This document shows, one piece after another, positions 17,827 through 25,994 of a stretch of DNA of 64,000 bases (the first letter of the stretch is position 1; every line of letters begins with the position of its first letter). Under the pieces are notes generated by a model, which did not search any database, was not told where the DNA came from, and saw only the letters and a list, made by a program, of their open reading frames with translations. This DNA comes from Billgrantia saliphila. Its GTDB lineage: Bacteria > Pseudomonadota > Gammaproteobacteria > Pseudomonadales > Halomonadaceae. The stretch covers positions 1 to 64,000 of the forward strand of contig NZ_PJRN01000012.1 in the NCBI RefSeq assembly GCF_002930105.1, written 5' to 3'. A program made the translations under genes and the position numbers.

Positions 17827-18720
17827 TTAGAAATTTGCATTCTTTTTAAAGAACTCAATCATCCTTGTGCCGATCTCTTCTGGCTGCTCTTCAGGCATGT
17901 AGTGTCCGCAATTACGAATAATTCCGCCTTCGATGTGACTCGCTAGCGGTTTCATGGCTTCGAAGATGTTCGGGGACATGCCTGTATCCCCGCCTAGCGC
18001 AAGAATCGGAGTATCGAGTTTTTTCGTTGCTAATGTTTTGTTCTGTTCAATGTCGTCTAATATTGATCGGTAATATTCTAGCGCGCCTCGTAAATTTCCG
18101 GGCTGTTTATAAACTCGTTCATATTCATCAATATCAGCCTTCGTGAAAGTGCCTGCTGGATTATAAGTTTTTCTATGAAAAAACCACTCTATATAGCTTC
18201 GCTCGCGGCCGGTGATCAATACTTCAGGAAGATCGACTACTTGATGGAAGAAGAAATGCCAAGCTTTCCAGCTATGCGGGCCAACATCGATTGTCGATTT
18301 CAGCGTTACTCCCGGTATGTTGGCGTCTAGCACCACAAGCCGGTCTACCTCGTTGGAAAAGCGCGCGACATAGGGATAAGCCACCCAAGAGCCTATATCA
18401 TGCGAGCCGATATGGTAGCGCTCGAATCCAAGCTTTTTTGCTAATGCATGGACGCGATCGCCAGTTGTTTGCGTATCGTAGCCATCCAGCGGCTTGTCAG
18501 AATCTCCTTGGCCAGGAAGGTCAATCGCAACCACATGGAAATGATCGAAAAGTAGCGGCATGATCCGGCGCCATGCATACCAGCTTTGCGGGAAGCCGGC
18601 CATCAGTAGAACGGGAAAACCTTGTCCACCTGAAACTGTGTGAAAGCGAATGCCCTCAGCATCAACCATCGAGTGTGTAAATATTTTGCCGCCGAGCTCA
18701 ATTTTATCATGTGCAGGCAT
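17827..18720 (-). CDS. alpha/beta hydrolase (epoxide hydrolase / haloalkane dehalogenase type)
   Basis: A 297-residue alpha/beta hydrolase. The nucleophile elbow GSHDIGSW puts Asp108 at the attacking position, as in epoxide hydrolases, haloalkane and fluoroacetate dehalogenases. The oxyanion region reads AGFPQSWYAWR at 41-51 (usually HGFP), the strand after it AIDLPGQGDSDKP, and the catalytic histidine is probably in NCGHYMPEEQ. Substrate cannot be told. Base composition is visibly AT-richer than the rest of the window, suggesting transfer. No signal peptide is seen. It lies downstream of the EamA gene on the same strand. Confidence 0.85.
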   Translation of the reverse strand: MPAHDKIELGGKIFTHSMVDAEGIRFHTVSGGQGFPVLLMAGFPQSWYAWRRIMPLLFDHFHVVAIDLPGQGDSDKPLDGYDTQTTGDRVHALAKKLGFERYHIGSHDIGSWVAYPYVARFSNEVDRLVVLDANIPGVTLKSTIDVGPHSWKAWHFFFHQVVDLPEVLITGRERSYIEWFFHRKTYNPAGTFTKADIDEYERVYKQPGNLRGALEYYRSILDDIEQNKTLATKKLDTPILALGGDTGMSPNIFEAMKPLASHIEGGIIRNCGHYMPEEQPEEIGTRMIEFFKKNANF

Positions 18721-18902
18721 CGCTTTTTCCTATGTTGGTTGCGGTTTACTTCTTGAGTAAACGTCATCTCCCATACAGTATCGTCTAGATTCGCCATGCA
18801 TCAAGAACCGGCTTCATAAATTTCGCTCAAGCTTTTTGCGAATGGGGATCATGCCGCCCGTAGACATGCGAATTTGAAAGATAACAAGTCAGTTCAGTCG
18901 AC

Positions 18903-19823
18903 TCAGATGAGCTGCTGCCATAATATCAGTATGCCGGCTGACACAATCATGCTCATGCCTAACCAGGTCATGACATCTGGTACTTCATTGAAAAGCAGGT
19001 AACCCCAGAAACAAGCAAATATCAGATAAGCGTAATCGTAAGTTCCGATCAAGGCCGATGGGGCGACTTGATAGGCTTTGGCCACGGCCGTATTCACAGT
19101 GACGAGCAATAATGCGTATGCTGCCACGATAAAAAAATCCTGGGGGCCGATCGGTTGCCAAGTAGAGAGCAGGAAGGGAGCATGTTCGGCGAGATGCGCA
19201 GTCTCGGCGACGGCCAGCACTGCGCTGAAGAAGCTGCCTGCACCCAAGAAAGCCAAATTCAGCCCTAGCGCTAGCAACAAAGGATGTTCCCTCTGACAAT
19301 GACGGCGTGTGGCTACCATCGCCAAGGCGTACAGCAATGCCGCCATGACGGGTAACAGGGAGGCTGTGGCAAAGGCATCGCCGCCTGGCCGCAACACCAT
19401 CACGACCCCCAGAAAACCGAAAGTAATGCCGACCCAACCCCGGCGTGAAAGGAACTCATCTGTCCCCATGGAAGCCAGGATGGCGATGAACAAAGGGGTT
19501 GTGTAGATGGCGACGGCCGCCACGGATAGAGGGATCAATGGCAAGGCGGCGTAATAGGCGATCCACATCAGCAGTAGAAGTAGGCTCCTCACGGCGACCC
19601 AACTCAGTGATTCGACACCGAATCGGACGTCTGAACGAACGGTGATCAACCCGATCAATGTGGGCGTCGAGACTAGCGAAGCAAGCACGTAGAGTTGCCA
19701 CAGCGAAATTTTTGCGCTGAGATACTTAACCAGAGCATCAGCTAAGGCGAGCAGAAAAACGGCCCCCAAGATGAGCATTATGCCTTGGAGCACGTTATCG
19801 TCTTGCTTGGGAGCAGGCTCCAT
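18903..19823 (-). CDS. EamA/DMT superfamily transporter
   Basis: A 306-residue integral membrane protein with about ten helices in two EamA repeats; the first ends near LIPLSVAAVAIYTTPLFIAIL and the second near GTYDYAYLIFACFWGYLLFNE. Members export amino acids or other small metabolites. The chosen ATG (MEPAPKQ) has CAGGAA eight bases upstream; an ATG at 19844 adds seven residues but lacks a spaced ribosome site. It is divergent from the LysR gene at 19917, 93 bp away, which is the usual layout for an exporter under its own regulator. Confidence 0.85.
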   Translation of the reverse strand: MEPAPKQDDNVLQGIMLILGAVFLLALADALVKYLSAKISLWQLYVLASLVSTPTLIGLITVRSDVRFGVESLSWVAVRSLLLLLMWIAYYAALPLIPLSVAAVAIYTTPLFIAILASMGTDEFLSRRGWVGITFGFLGVVMVLRPGGDAFATASLLPVMAALLYALAMVATRRHCQREHPLLLALGLNLAFLGAGSFFSAVLAVAETAHLAEHAPFLLSTWQPIGPQDFFIVAAYALLLVTVNTAVAKAYQVAPSALIGTYDYAYLIFACFWGYLLFNEVPDVMTWLGMSMIVSAGILILWQQLI

Positions 19824-19916
19824 TGCGTGATTCCTGACGTGCATTCCGCTTTAGCATGCCGGCCTCACGATAAGCACTACAAACGATTTCTGTGTCACAA
19901 TGCATGAGCTCAGGTT

Positions 19917-20840
19917 ATGGATAAACACGCTAGAGGATTGCCGCCACTGGCCACACTGCGGCCTTTTGAGTCAGCTGCTCGACTTGAAAGCTTTTCACGT
20001 GCTGCACACGAGCTGCATCTGACCCAGGCGGCGATTAGTCGCCAGATTCGTGCACTGGAAGAAGACCTTGGTGTGACGCTATTCGAACGTCGTAACCGTC
20101 GAGTGTATCTAACCCGAGAAGGCCGAGAGTTCGGCCGTACGGTTTCACAGGCATTAGAAAGTATCGCCACTAACGCGCAGGCGATACGGGGTAATGCCGA
20201 CGATAATCATGTGGTGCTGTTCTGTCAGTTATGCGAAGCATTCTATTGGCTGATGCCACGTCTGGCTGATTTTAATCGTCGACATCCAAAGGTCGAGATC
20301 CAGTTGGCCACCTCGACACGACCGGTTACCGAATTTGGAGGGACTTTTGATGTTGCCCTACAAACAAACGGGAGGCCCAGCGGCAGCCACCGGTTGGTGT
20401 TAACCGCTGAAGACGAGATATTTCCGGTCTGCAGCCCTGCCTACCTGGGCGATGCTACTACCCGTTTGAGTCTCGATGCCCTGCTTACCCATCGATTACT
20501 GCATCATCACGCCGAGCCGGCGGACTGGCTGGAGTGGGACGGTTGGTTCCGGGCCATGGGCCGCTTCGATATTCCTCTGGACGAGGGGGCGTTCTTCGAT
20601 AGCTATCCGCTGCTGCTGCAGGCGGCGATTGCCGGGCACGGTATCGCATTGGGCTGGCGTCGTACCACACGGCGGTTGATTGAGAGTGGTGACCTGATCC
20701 GCCCGGTAGACGAGAGCCTGCCGCAGCACGATGCCATCGCACTCTATACCCGTAAGGGGGCGCCTCGCCGCGTTGCCAGTCAGGCATTACTGGATTGGCT
20801 GCGTGAACAGTTGGGCGAAGAAACGAAATGCTGGGGATGA
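19917..20840 (+). CDS. LysR family regulator (GcvA-like)
   Basis: A 307-residue LysR regulator. The N-terminal winged helix starts LPPLATLRPFESAARLESFSRAA and continues HLTQAAISRQIRALEEDLGV, which is the GcvA subgroup pattern. The C-terminal ligand domain is complete (about 95-300). It is divergent from the EamA exporter and probably controls it and possibly the hydrolase beyond. The inducer is unknown. The gene ends 80 bp before the IS5-type remnant. Confidence 0.88.
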   Translation: MDKHARGLPPLATLRPFESAARLESFSRAAHELHLTQAAISRQIRALEEDLGVTLFERRNRRVYLTREGREFGRTVSQALESIATNAQAIRGNADDNHVVLFCQLCEAFYWLMPRLADFNRRHPKVEIQLATSTRPVTEFGGTFDVALQTNGRPSGSHRLVLTAEDEIFPVCSPAYLGDATTRLSLDALLTHRLLHHHAEPADWLEWDGWFRAMGRFDIPLDEGAFFDSYPLLLQAAIAGHGIALGWRRTTRRLIESGDLIRPVDESLPQHDAIALYTRKGAPRRVASQALLDWLREQLGEETKCWG

Positions 20841-20898
20841 GGACCGCTGTGAGCGATTGCTTTGAGCCTAGCGACGGCACATCGAGATCACCGGTGTA

Positions 20899-20923
20899 TT
20901 CAGGCGCTTGCAGTGATTCGAAA
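20899..20923 (+). repeat. imperfect direct repeat, copy 2 (next to IS5 remnant)
   Basis: This 25-base stretch starting TTCAGGCGCTTGCAGTGATT matches 22 of 25 positions of 16522-16546. It runs directly into the transposase remnant that begins at 20921. The two copies frame the block holding the Crp-type regulator, hydrolase, exporter and LysR gene. Confidence 0.6.
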
Positions 20924-20974
20924 CAGGGCGACCAGTGGTGCTTCGGAATGAAAGCTCACACCGGTGTCGATGCA
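20921..20974 (+). mobile_element. IS5-family transposase remnant
   Basis: Eighteen codons in one frame read KQGDQWCFGMKAHTGVDA, close to the conserved IS5 transposase block G-N-Q-W/Y-x-F-G-M-K-A-H-I-G-V-D just after the catalytic-domain DPE region. Nothing recognisable as transposase precedes or follows in that frame, so this is a short decayed fragment of about 54 bp. Its right end overlaps the last codons of the leftward LysR gene. Confidence 0.75.
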
Positions 20975-21921
20975 GCCACTGCGACTGACGGGTCACTAGC
21001 CAACCCCGATAGGACTTGACGAATCTGGGCGCGCAACCAGACCAGGCTGGGGTCCTTATCGACATGCACGGGCCATATCATATTGACGGGTGGAAAATTC
21101 AGAGCCAGCGGTACCGGGCTTACCTGAAGCCCCAGCATAGGTCCATAGCGTTCACCGATGCGTCTCGGCACGGTTGCCACCAAAGCTGTCTGGGAAGCTG
21201 CGGATAGCACCGGCATGAAGTCTGGCGCCGCCATCACCACATCCAGCGTAACGCCGATATGCTCCAATGCCTCGCGGATGCAGCCATGAATGCTATCGCT
21301 TTGTGATAGCACGGCATGCCGCGCGCCGAGGTAGGTGTCGCGATCGAGCGGGTTTCGAAAAGGCAAGAGCGAGGGGTTAAAGCAGCATGCGACCTCGGCG
21401 TCCATGAGCGATTCCCCCCGGTAGCGTGAGGCTAGATAATCCGAACAACCTATCGCCACATCGATTTCGCCGGCATCGAGCATGGCGTCGACCGTGCCGG
21501 GAGTAGCCGTACGGCTCAGAAATTTAATACCTGGAGCGGTGCTCTGGATACAAGCAACCAGATCTGGCAACAGCAATAATTCCATTTCACCCGATAGGCC
21601 GAGACGGAAGGTGCGTTGCTCGGTCTCAGGGCAGAAACTGTCTCGCTCGCTCAAGGCGGACTGTGCCTGTTGCAGAGCCATGCGTATCGGCACCGCCAAG
21701 GCCCGTGCCCGCGCTGTCGGCTGCATGCGCTGGCCGACACGTACGAACAGCTCATCCTGCAGTAACAACCGTAATGTCGAGAGGCTATGGCTCATAGCTG
21801 GTTGTCCGATACGCAGCTTGGCGGCTGCGCGAGTGACGCTCAACTCCTGCATCATCGCATCGAAGGCGATCAACAAATTGAGATCAAAAGAACGAAGATT
21901 GAAATGATCGATAGTATGCAT
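20956..21921 (-). CDS. LysR family regulator (NodD-like group)
   Basis: A 321-residue LysR protein. The opening FDLNLLIAFDAMMQELSVTRAA and GQPAMSHSLSTLRLLLQDELFVR are typical of the NodD/LinR-type subgroup, and the ligand-binding domain spans about 95-305. The start at 21921 (MHTIDHFNL) is preferred over one ten codons upstream. The last six codons and stop lie within the IS5 remnant, so the C-terminal end may have been replaced at that junction. It is divergent from the metallo-hydrolase gene, its likely target, with 98 bp between starts. Confidence 0.85.
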   Translation of the reverse strand: MHTIDHFNLRSFDLNLLIAFDAMMQELSVTRAAAKLRIGQPAMSHSLSTLRLLLQDELFVRVGQRMQPTARARALAVPIRMALQQAQSALSERDSFCPETEQRTFRLGLSGEMELLLLPDLVACIQSTAPGIKFLSRTATPGTVDAMLDAGEIDVAIGCSDYLASRYRGESLMDAEVACCFNPSLLPFRNPLDRDTYLGARHAVLSQSDSIHGCIREALEHIGVTLDVVMAAPDFMPVLSAASQTALVATVPRRIGERYGPMLGLQVSPVPLALNFPPVNMIWPVHVDKDPSLVWLRAQIRQVLSGLASDPSVAVAASTPV

Positions 21922-22019
21922 GCTTGGTATCGATTGGTTCGTTGACCTCACTTATTATACCTTTTACGACACTATCGCAAGCCTCTCGATGCGGGGCCGT
22001 TTTACTTGAGGAGAATCTC

Positions 22020-23000
22020 ATGATCACTCGCCGTTCGATGCTCAAAGGCTCGCTGGCTAGTGCCGCACTGGGCTTATTTGGTGGCGCGGTGATGCCGTTT
22101 AACGCACTGGCTCGGGCTCCGCTGGCAGGCATGCAGGCTCCCGGATACTATCGTAAAATGCTCGGGAATTTCGAACTGACCGCACTCTCGGATGGCACTA
22201 TCGACTTGCCACTAGACACGCTCTATAAAAATACGTTACCCGAACATGTCGAAGAAAGGCTCGCTGAGATTTTCCAGTTGCCCACGACGCATATATCCGT
22301 CAACGCATATCTATTGAATGCCCAGCAGCGGTTGATACTGCTCGATACCGGTACTGGAAGCTTGCTGGGGCCACAGTTGGGCCGGCTTCCTGATAACTTG
22401 CGTGCCTCGGGCTATCACCCCGAACAGGTCGATGACATCGTCTTGACTCATATCCATACTGATCACTCCGGCGGCTTGGTTTTGAATGGCCAATCTGTCT
22501 TTCCTAACGCAACGCTGCATGTACCACAACGCGAGCTGGACTTCTGGTTATCTCGGGATCAAGCCGATAAGGCCAGCGAGGCGTTGAAGCCGATGTTTCG
22601 TGAGGCTCGCAATGCCCTGAGTCCCTACATTGAATCGGACAGGCTCAAGCCCTTTGCTGATAATGCCGCGCCCATTGCCGGTGTTGTACGCTCGGTACTT
22701 CGAAATGGCCATACGCCAGGGCACAGCGCGCTGGTGGTGGAAAGCCAAGGCGAAACCTTCGTCTACTGGGGAGATATCACCCATGGCGATGCCTTGCAGT
22801 TCGACGACCCCGGTATAGCTATCGATTTCGATATCGATTCGGCCCAGGCCATAGCAAGTCGCCAGGCGGCCTTTGCAGACGCTGCACGTGAACAGTACTT
22901 AGTAGGTGGTGCTCATATCGCCTTTCCTGGGCTTGGCCACGTACGTCGCGATAGCGATAACTATGATTGGGTGCCCCTCAACTACCAGACGCCGCTTTAA
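22020..23000 (+). CDS. Tat-exported metallo-beta-lactamase-fold hydrolase
   Basis: A 326-residue protein starting with a twin-arginine signal: MITRRSMLKG, a hydrophobic stretch, then a small-residue cleavage region ending near ALARA. The mature part has the MBL zinc motif THIHTDHSGG, later GHTPGHS and a WGDITH aspartate, so both zinc sites look complete. Relatives include AHL lactonases and many uncharacterised MBL hydrolases; periplasmic placement argues against a simple cytoplasmic lactonase. GAGGAG precedes the ATG. A NodD-like LysR gene is divergent from it. Confidence 0.85.
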   Translation: MITRRSMLKGSLASAALGLFGGAVMPFNALARAPLAGMQAPGYYRKMLGNFELTALSDGTIDLPLDTLYKNTLPEHVEERLAEIFQLPTTHISVNAYLLNAQQRLILLDTGTGSLLGPQLGRLPDNLRASGYHPEQVDDIVLTHIHTDHSGGLVLNGQSVFPNATLHVPQRELDFWLSRDQADKASEALKPMFREARNALSPYIESDRLKPFADNAAPIAGVVRSVLRNGHTPGHSALVVESQGETFVYWGDITHGDALQFDDPGIAIDFDIDSAQAIASRQAAFADAAREQYLVGGAHIAFPGLGHVRRDSDNYDWVPLNYQTPL

Positions 23001-23328
23001 AAGCTCTGATGGTAGGCTAGTTGCGAAGAAGTCCGGCAACTTAGGCCGGGCTTCTTCAGCCCCTGTTCGGCTTCGAAAGGCGACCGAAAAATTCTGGACA
23101 TTAAGAACCCAGATATTCGGCCTTGGCCTGGCGCAGGTGCTGTTCTGCATTGCACTTCTGACTGGAGCCGACCTGATTCCCGGTCTGTCATTTGTGCTCA
23201 AGCCTGCTGTGTCGAAGTTGCACAGCTGATGCCGCTTTGAGACCAAGGTCCCGCTCCGGCACGTCTCCTCACGGCTTTCTCCAGAAGCACCTTTGCTGGC
23301 ACAGCAACCAGACAAAAGTCTTCAGGCT
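23001..23328. other. gene-free interval with decayed sequence
   Basis: This 328-base stretch between the MBL gene and yqhA has no intact gene. Its middle carries the possible Kef-type remnant described separately at 23092-23172. The rest shows nothing recognisable. Confidence 0.5.
23092..23172 (+). pseudogene. possible Kef-type cation/proton antiporter remnant
   Basis: One frame reads FWTLRTQIFGLGLAQVLFCI and a few residues more, which resembles the LWRLRRxVFGLGxxQVLLxG transmembrane segment of KefB/KefC antiporters. No flanking Kef sequence is evident in any frame, so if real it is a short relic. The call rests on about 27 residues only. Confidence 0.35.
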
Positions 23329-23874
23329 TCAATGCTTCTGGGCAAGGTTCATCAGGTAGAGAGCACCTGCCAGTGCCAGCACCGACAACGCCAGATAGAT
23401 GGCCTCCAGCGGCGTCTGGAAGCGAATGTCCACGACGGCACGGAAGAATTCGATGATTACCGCGAGGATAACGACTCGGGCGATTTTGTCCTTGAGCTGG
23501 TCGAAGGACTGAACGTTGAAGGGGTGTCCCGTGGCATGCTCTTCGGCTTGCTCGATGGGTGAAACGAACAGCCGATAGACGCCAAGACCGAAGATCAGCA
23601 GGACGATCGCCACCAGATAGATATCCACGGCCATGACCACGCTCGGTACGACGGTATCGTGAATGTCTGGCCCGCTACCGATGAGATAATACTCGGCCGT
23701 GGCGAGAACCAGCTTGAGGATATCCATGGTGCCGATGACGAAGAGCGCAAAGGCACCTGCCAGGCTGGGGACGACCGCCAGCAGCACGAGAAAGCGGCTG
23801 CTCCAGAGCCAGCGTTCAAATCGTCTTTCCCAGCGCCCCTGGGGGGGCGGTGGCGGCTCCGGTGTCGTCGGCAT
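23329..23874 (-). CDS. yqhA: YqhA family membrane protein (UPF0114)
   Basis: A 181-residue membrane protein with four helices: about 28-50, 80-103, 134-150 and 155-176. The family pattern is clear: an N-terminal RWLWSSRFLVLLAVVPS, a conserved D in MAVDIYLVAIVLLIFGLGVYRLFVSP, and SFDQLKDKIARVVILAVIIEFFR. An N-terminal proline run (PEPPPPP) is added relative to E. coli YqhA. Its function is unknown. AGGAGA is six bases upstream of the ATG. It converges on the MBL gene and is divergent from ectD. Confidence 0.88.
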   Translation of the reverse strand: MPTTPEPPPPPQGRWERRFERWLWSSRFLVLLAVVPSLAGAFALFVIGTMDILKLVLATAEYYLIGSGPDIHDTVVPSVVMAVDIYLVAIVLLIFGLGVYRLFVSPIEQAEEHATGHPFNVQSFDQLKDKIARVVILAVIIEFFRAVVDIRFQTPLEAIYLALSVLALAGALYLMNLAQKH

Positions 23875-24129
23875 GGCGGTCTCCTGGCTGGGGTGACGGG
23901 GAGCGGTGGGTGATCGTGGTCCACCGTGGCCCCATCAAGCCGCTCCTCCAATGCCGCCAATGTAGCAAGGCAAACCCGACCAGTGCCATGTTGGAAAAGG
24001 CGATTCGGGGTGCTCTTGAAAGCGCAACGCAGCATCGCCATATCTACGGCGCAAGCTCCTCTTGGGAGTCTGCCGCCACGGCTGCACGCCGTTGGAACGA
24101 GTTGGGACTGAACCTGATCACGGATACAC

Positions 24130-24139
24130 AGGAGGTGAT
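24130..24139 (+). promoter_or_regulatory. full-length Shine-Dalgarno of ectD
   Basis: AGGAGGTGAT is complementary over ten bases to the 3' tail of 16S rRNA. AGGAGG is seven bases from the ATG at 24143, which fixes the ectD start and suggests strong initiation. Confidence 0.85.
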
Positions 24140-24142
24140 TGG

Positions 24143-25135
24143 ATGACAGTGAAGACATCGTCCAACCGTAAGCTGAAACAGGCGACCGATTATGTCGGCG
24201 CCGACACCATGACCGCCCAGGTCGACAACACGCTCGATCGCATGCGCGATCCCTATCCCACTCGGCTTGCCAAGCCGCTCGACACCCTGTGGCTGGAGCG
24301 CCAGGAGGGTGTGGTGCGCGGCCGTGCCGAGGAGGGGCCGCTTAGTCAGGCGCAACTCGACGAGTTCGAGCGCAAGGGCTTCCTGTTCGAGCCCGGCTTC
24401 ATCAGCGGAGAGGAGCTCGACGAGCTGCGTCGGGAGCTGAGCGGGCTGCTCAATCGCGACGACTTCCGTGGTTGCGATTTCAGCATCACCGAGCCCGACA
24501 GCCAGGAGATCCGCTCGCTGTTCGCGGTGCACTATCTGTCCGAGCGTTTCGCCGCCCTGGCACGTGACGAGCGCCTGGTGGGCCGCGTGCGCCAGATCCT
24601 CGGCGGCGACGCCTATGTGCATCAGTCGCGGATCAACTACAAGCCGGGCTTCGAGGGTAAGGGCTTCAGCTGGCACTCCGATTTCGAGACCTGGCACGCC
24701 GAGGACGGTATGCCGGCCATGCACGCCGTCAGCGCCTCGATCGTGCTGACCCACAACCACGAGTTCAATGGCCCGCTGATGCTGATTCCCGGCTCGCACA
24801 AGGTCTTCGTGCCGTGCCTGGGCGAGACGCCGGACGATCACCACCGTCAGTCGCTCAAGCGCCAGGAGTTCGGCGTGCCCGGACGCGAGGCGCTGCGTGA
24901 GCTGGTCGCGCACCACGGTATCGAGGCGCCGAAGGGAGCCGCAGGCGGCTTGCTGCTGTTCGATTGCAACACGCTGCACGGCTCGAACGCCAACATGTCG
25001 CCGGATCCGCGCAGCAATGTCTTCTTCGTCTACAACCGGCGTGACAATGCCTGCGCCGAGCCCTTCGCCGCACGACGTCGGCGTCCCAGCTTCCTGGCCC
25101 ATACGCCGGATGAGACGTGGGCACCGCAAGGCTGA
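24143..25135 (+). CDS. ectD: ectoine hydroxylase EctD
   Basis: EctD is a non-heme Fe(II)/2-oxoglutarate dioxygenase that turns ectoine into 5-hydroxyectoine, a compatible solute for salt and heat stress. The 330-residue protein contains the EctD signature FSWHSDFETWHAEDGMP; His178 and Asp180 with His279 (NTLHGSN) form the iron triad. A positively charged N terminus of about 25 residues precedes the usual YPTR region, as in other Halomonas enzymes. ectABC is not in the window, so ectD is a separate unit here. It is the best marker of a halophilic host. Confidence 0.96.
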   Translation: MTVKTSSNRKLKQATDYVGADTMTAQVDNTLDRMRDPYPTRLAKPLDTLWLERQEGVVRGRAEEGPLSQAQLDEFERKGFLFEPGFISGEELDELRRELSGLLNRDDFRGCDFSITEPDSQEIRSLFAVHYLSERFAALARDERLVGRVRQILGGDAYVHQSRINYKPGFEGKGFSWHSDFETWHAEDGMPAMHAVSASIVLTHNHEFNGPLMLIPGSHKVFVPCLGETPDDHHRQSLKRQEFGVPGREALRELVAHHGIEAPKGAAGGLLLFDCNTLHGSNANMSPDPRSNVFFVYNRRDNACAEPFAARRRRPSFLAHTPDETWAPQG

Positions 25136-25242
25136 CCCCGTCGCGGAGCGCGGTGAGTGGATGGAACAGGGCGCATGGTGCGGTAGACTGTTAGCCTTGT
25201 CGTCGAGATGCGGCACGCATAACGAGAAGGAGAAGACCCGCC

Positions 25243-25908
25243 ATGCGCTTTGTCCCCCGTTTCACTGATGGCCAGGCGTTTCCTCATCCGCTTGGCAAGA
25301 TCGTCTGCGTCGGCCGCAACTATGCCGATCACGCCAAGGAACTGAACAACCCGATACCCAGCGAGCCGCTGCTGTTCATCAAGCCCGCCACCAGCGCGGC
25401 ACGCTTCGATGAGCCCCTAGAGGCCCCGCTCACGCGCGGAGAAGTGCACTACGAGGCGGAGCTGGCGCTGTTGATCGGCGAGCGGCTCAGCCATGCGACC
25501 ACCAGCGAGGCCGAGCGGGCCATCGTCGGCATCGGCCTGGCCCTCGACCTGACCCTGCGCGACTTGCAGGCGCGCCTCAAGGAGAAGGGCCATCCCTGGG
25601 AGGTGGCCAAGGCCTTTGACGGTGCCTGCCCGCTGACCGACTTCCTGCCCCTTGATCGGGTACCGAACTGGAGCGCGCTGACCTTCGAGCTGGAGATCAA
25701 CGGCGAGCTGCGCCAGCACGGCGAGGGCGCCGACATGCTATTCCCGGTTCCCACCCTGGTGGCCGAGATGAGCCGTCACTTCACCTTGGAGCCCGGCGAC
25801 GTGGTGCTGACCGGCACTCCTGCCGGCGTAGGCGAGTTGCCGCGCGGCGCCAGTCTGCGCCTGACTCTTACCGGCGGCCTGGAGGTCAGCGGCCGAGTGG
25901 CGGAATAG
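25243..25908 (+). CDS. fumarylacetoacetate hydrolase family protein (YcgM type)
   Basis: A 221-residue single FAH domain: KIVCVGRNYADHAKEL, the metal-binding EAELALLIGE (Glu71, Glu73) and TGTPAGVGEL near the C terminus. Small FAH proteins of this size include acylpyruvate hydrolases, oxaloacetate decarboxylases and oxaloacetate tautomerases; sequence alone does not separate them. It follows ectD by 107 bp on the same strand and ends at a strong terminator. A link to ectoine metabolism is not evident. Confidence 0.88.
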   Translation: MRFVPRFTDGQAFPHPLGKIVCVGRNYADHAKELNNPIPSEPLLFIKPATSAARFDEPLEAPLTRGEVHYEAELALLIGERLSHATTSEAERAIVGIGLALDLTLRDLQARLKEKGHPWEVAKAFDGACPLTDFLPLDRVPNWSALTFELEINGELRQHGEGADMLFPVPTLVAEMSRHFTLEPGDVVLTGTPAGVGELPRGASLRLTLTGGLEVSGRVAE

Positions 25909-25940
25909 ACAGTTCAGTAGCGCTCGGCTTCCAAGTACAC

Positions 25941-25970
25941 GCCCCCTCGGCCTGGCCGAGGGGGCGTTTC
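25941..25970. terminator. terminator between the FAH gene and speA
   Basis: GCCCCCTCGG and CCGAGGGGGC form a 10-bp GC stem, followed by GTTTC. The two flanking genes converge here, so it may serve both. Confidence 0.7.
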
Positions 25971-25994
25971 GCTACTGGACGCTAACGGGTCCGG

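Noticed and set aside
22899..23315. 138-codon minus-strand frame after the MBL gene
   Set aside because: No ribosome site, no family resemblance, and it overlaps the end of the MBL gene.
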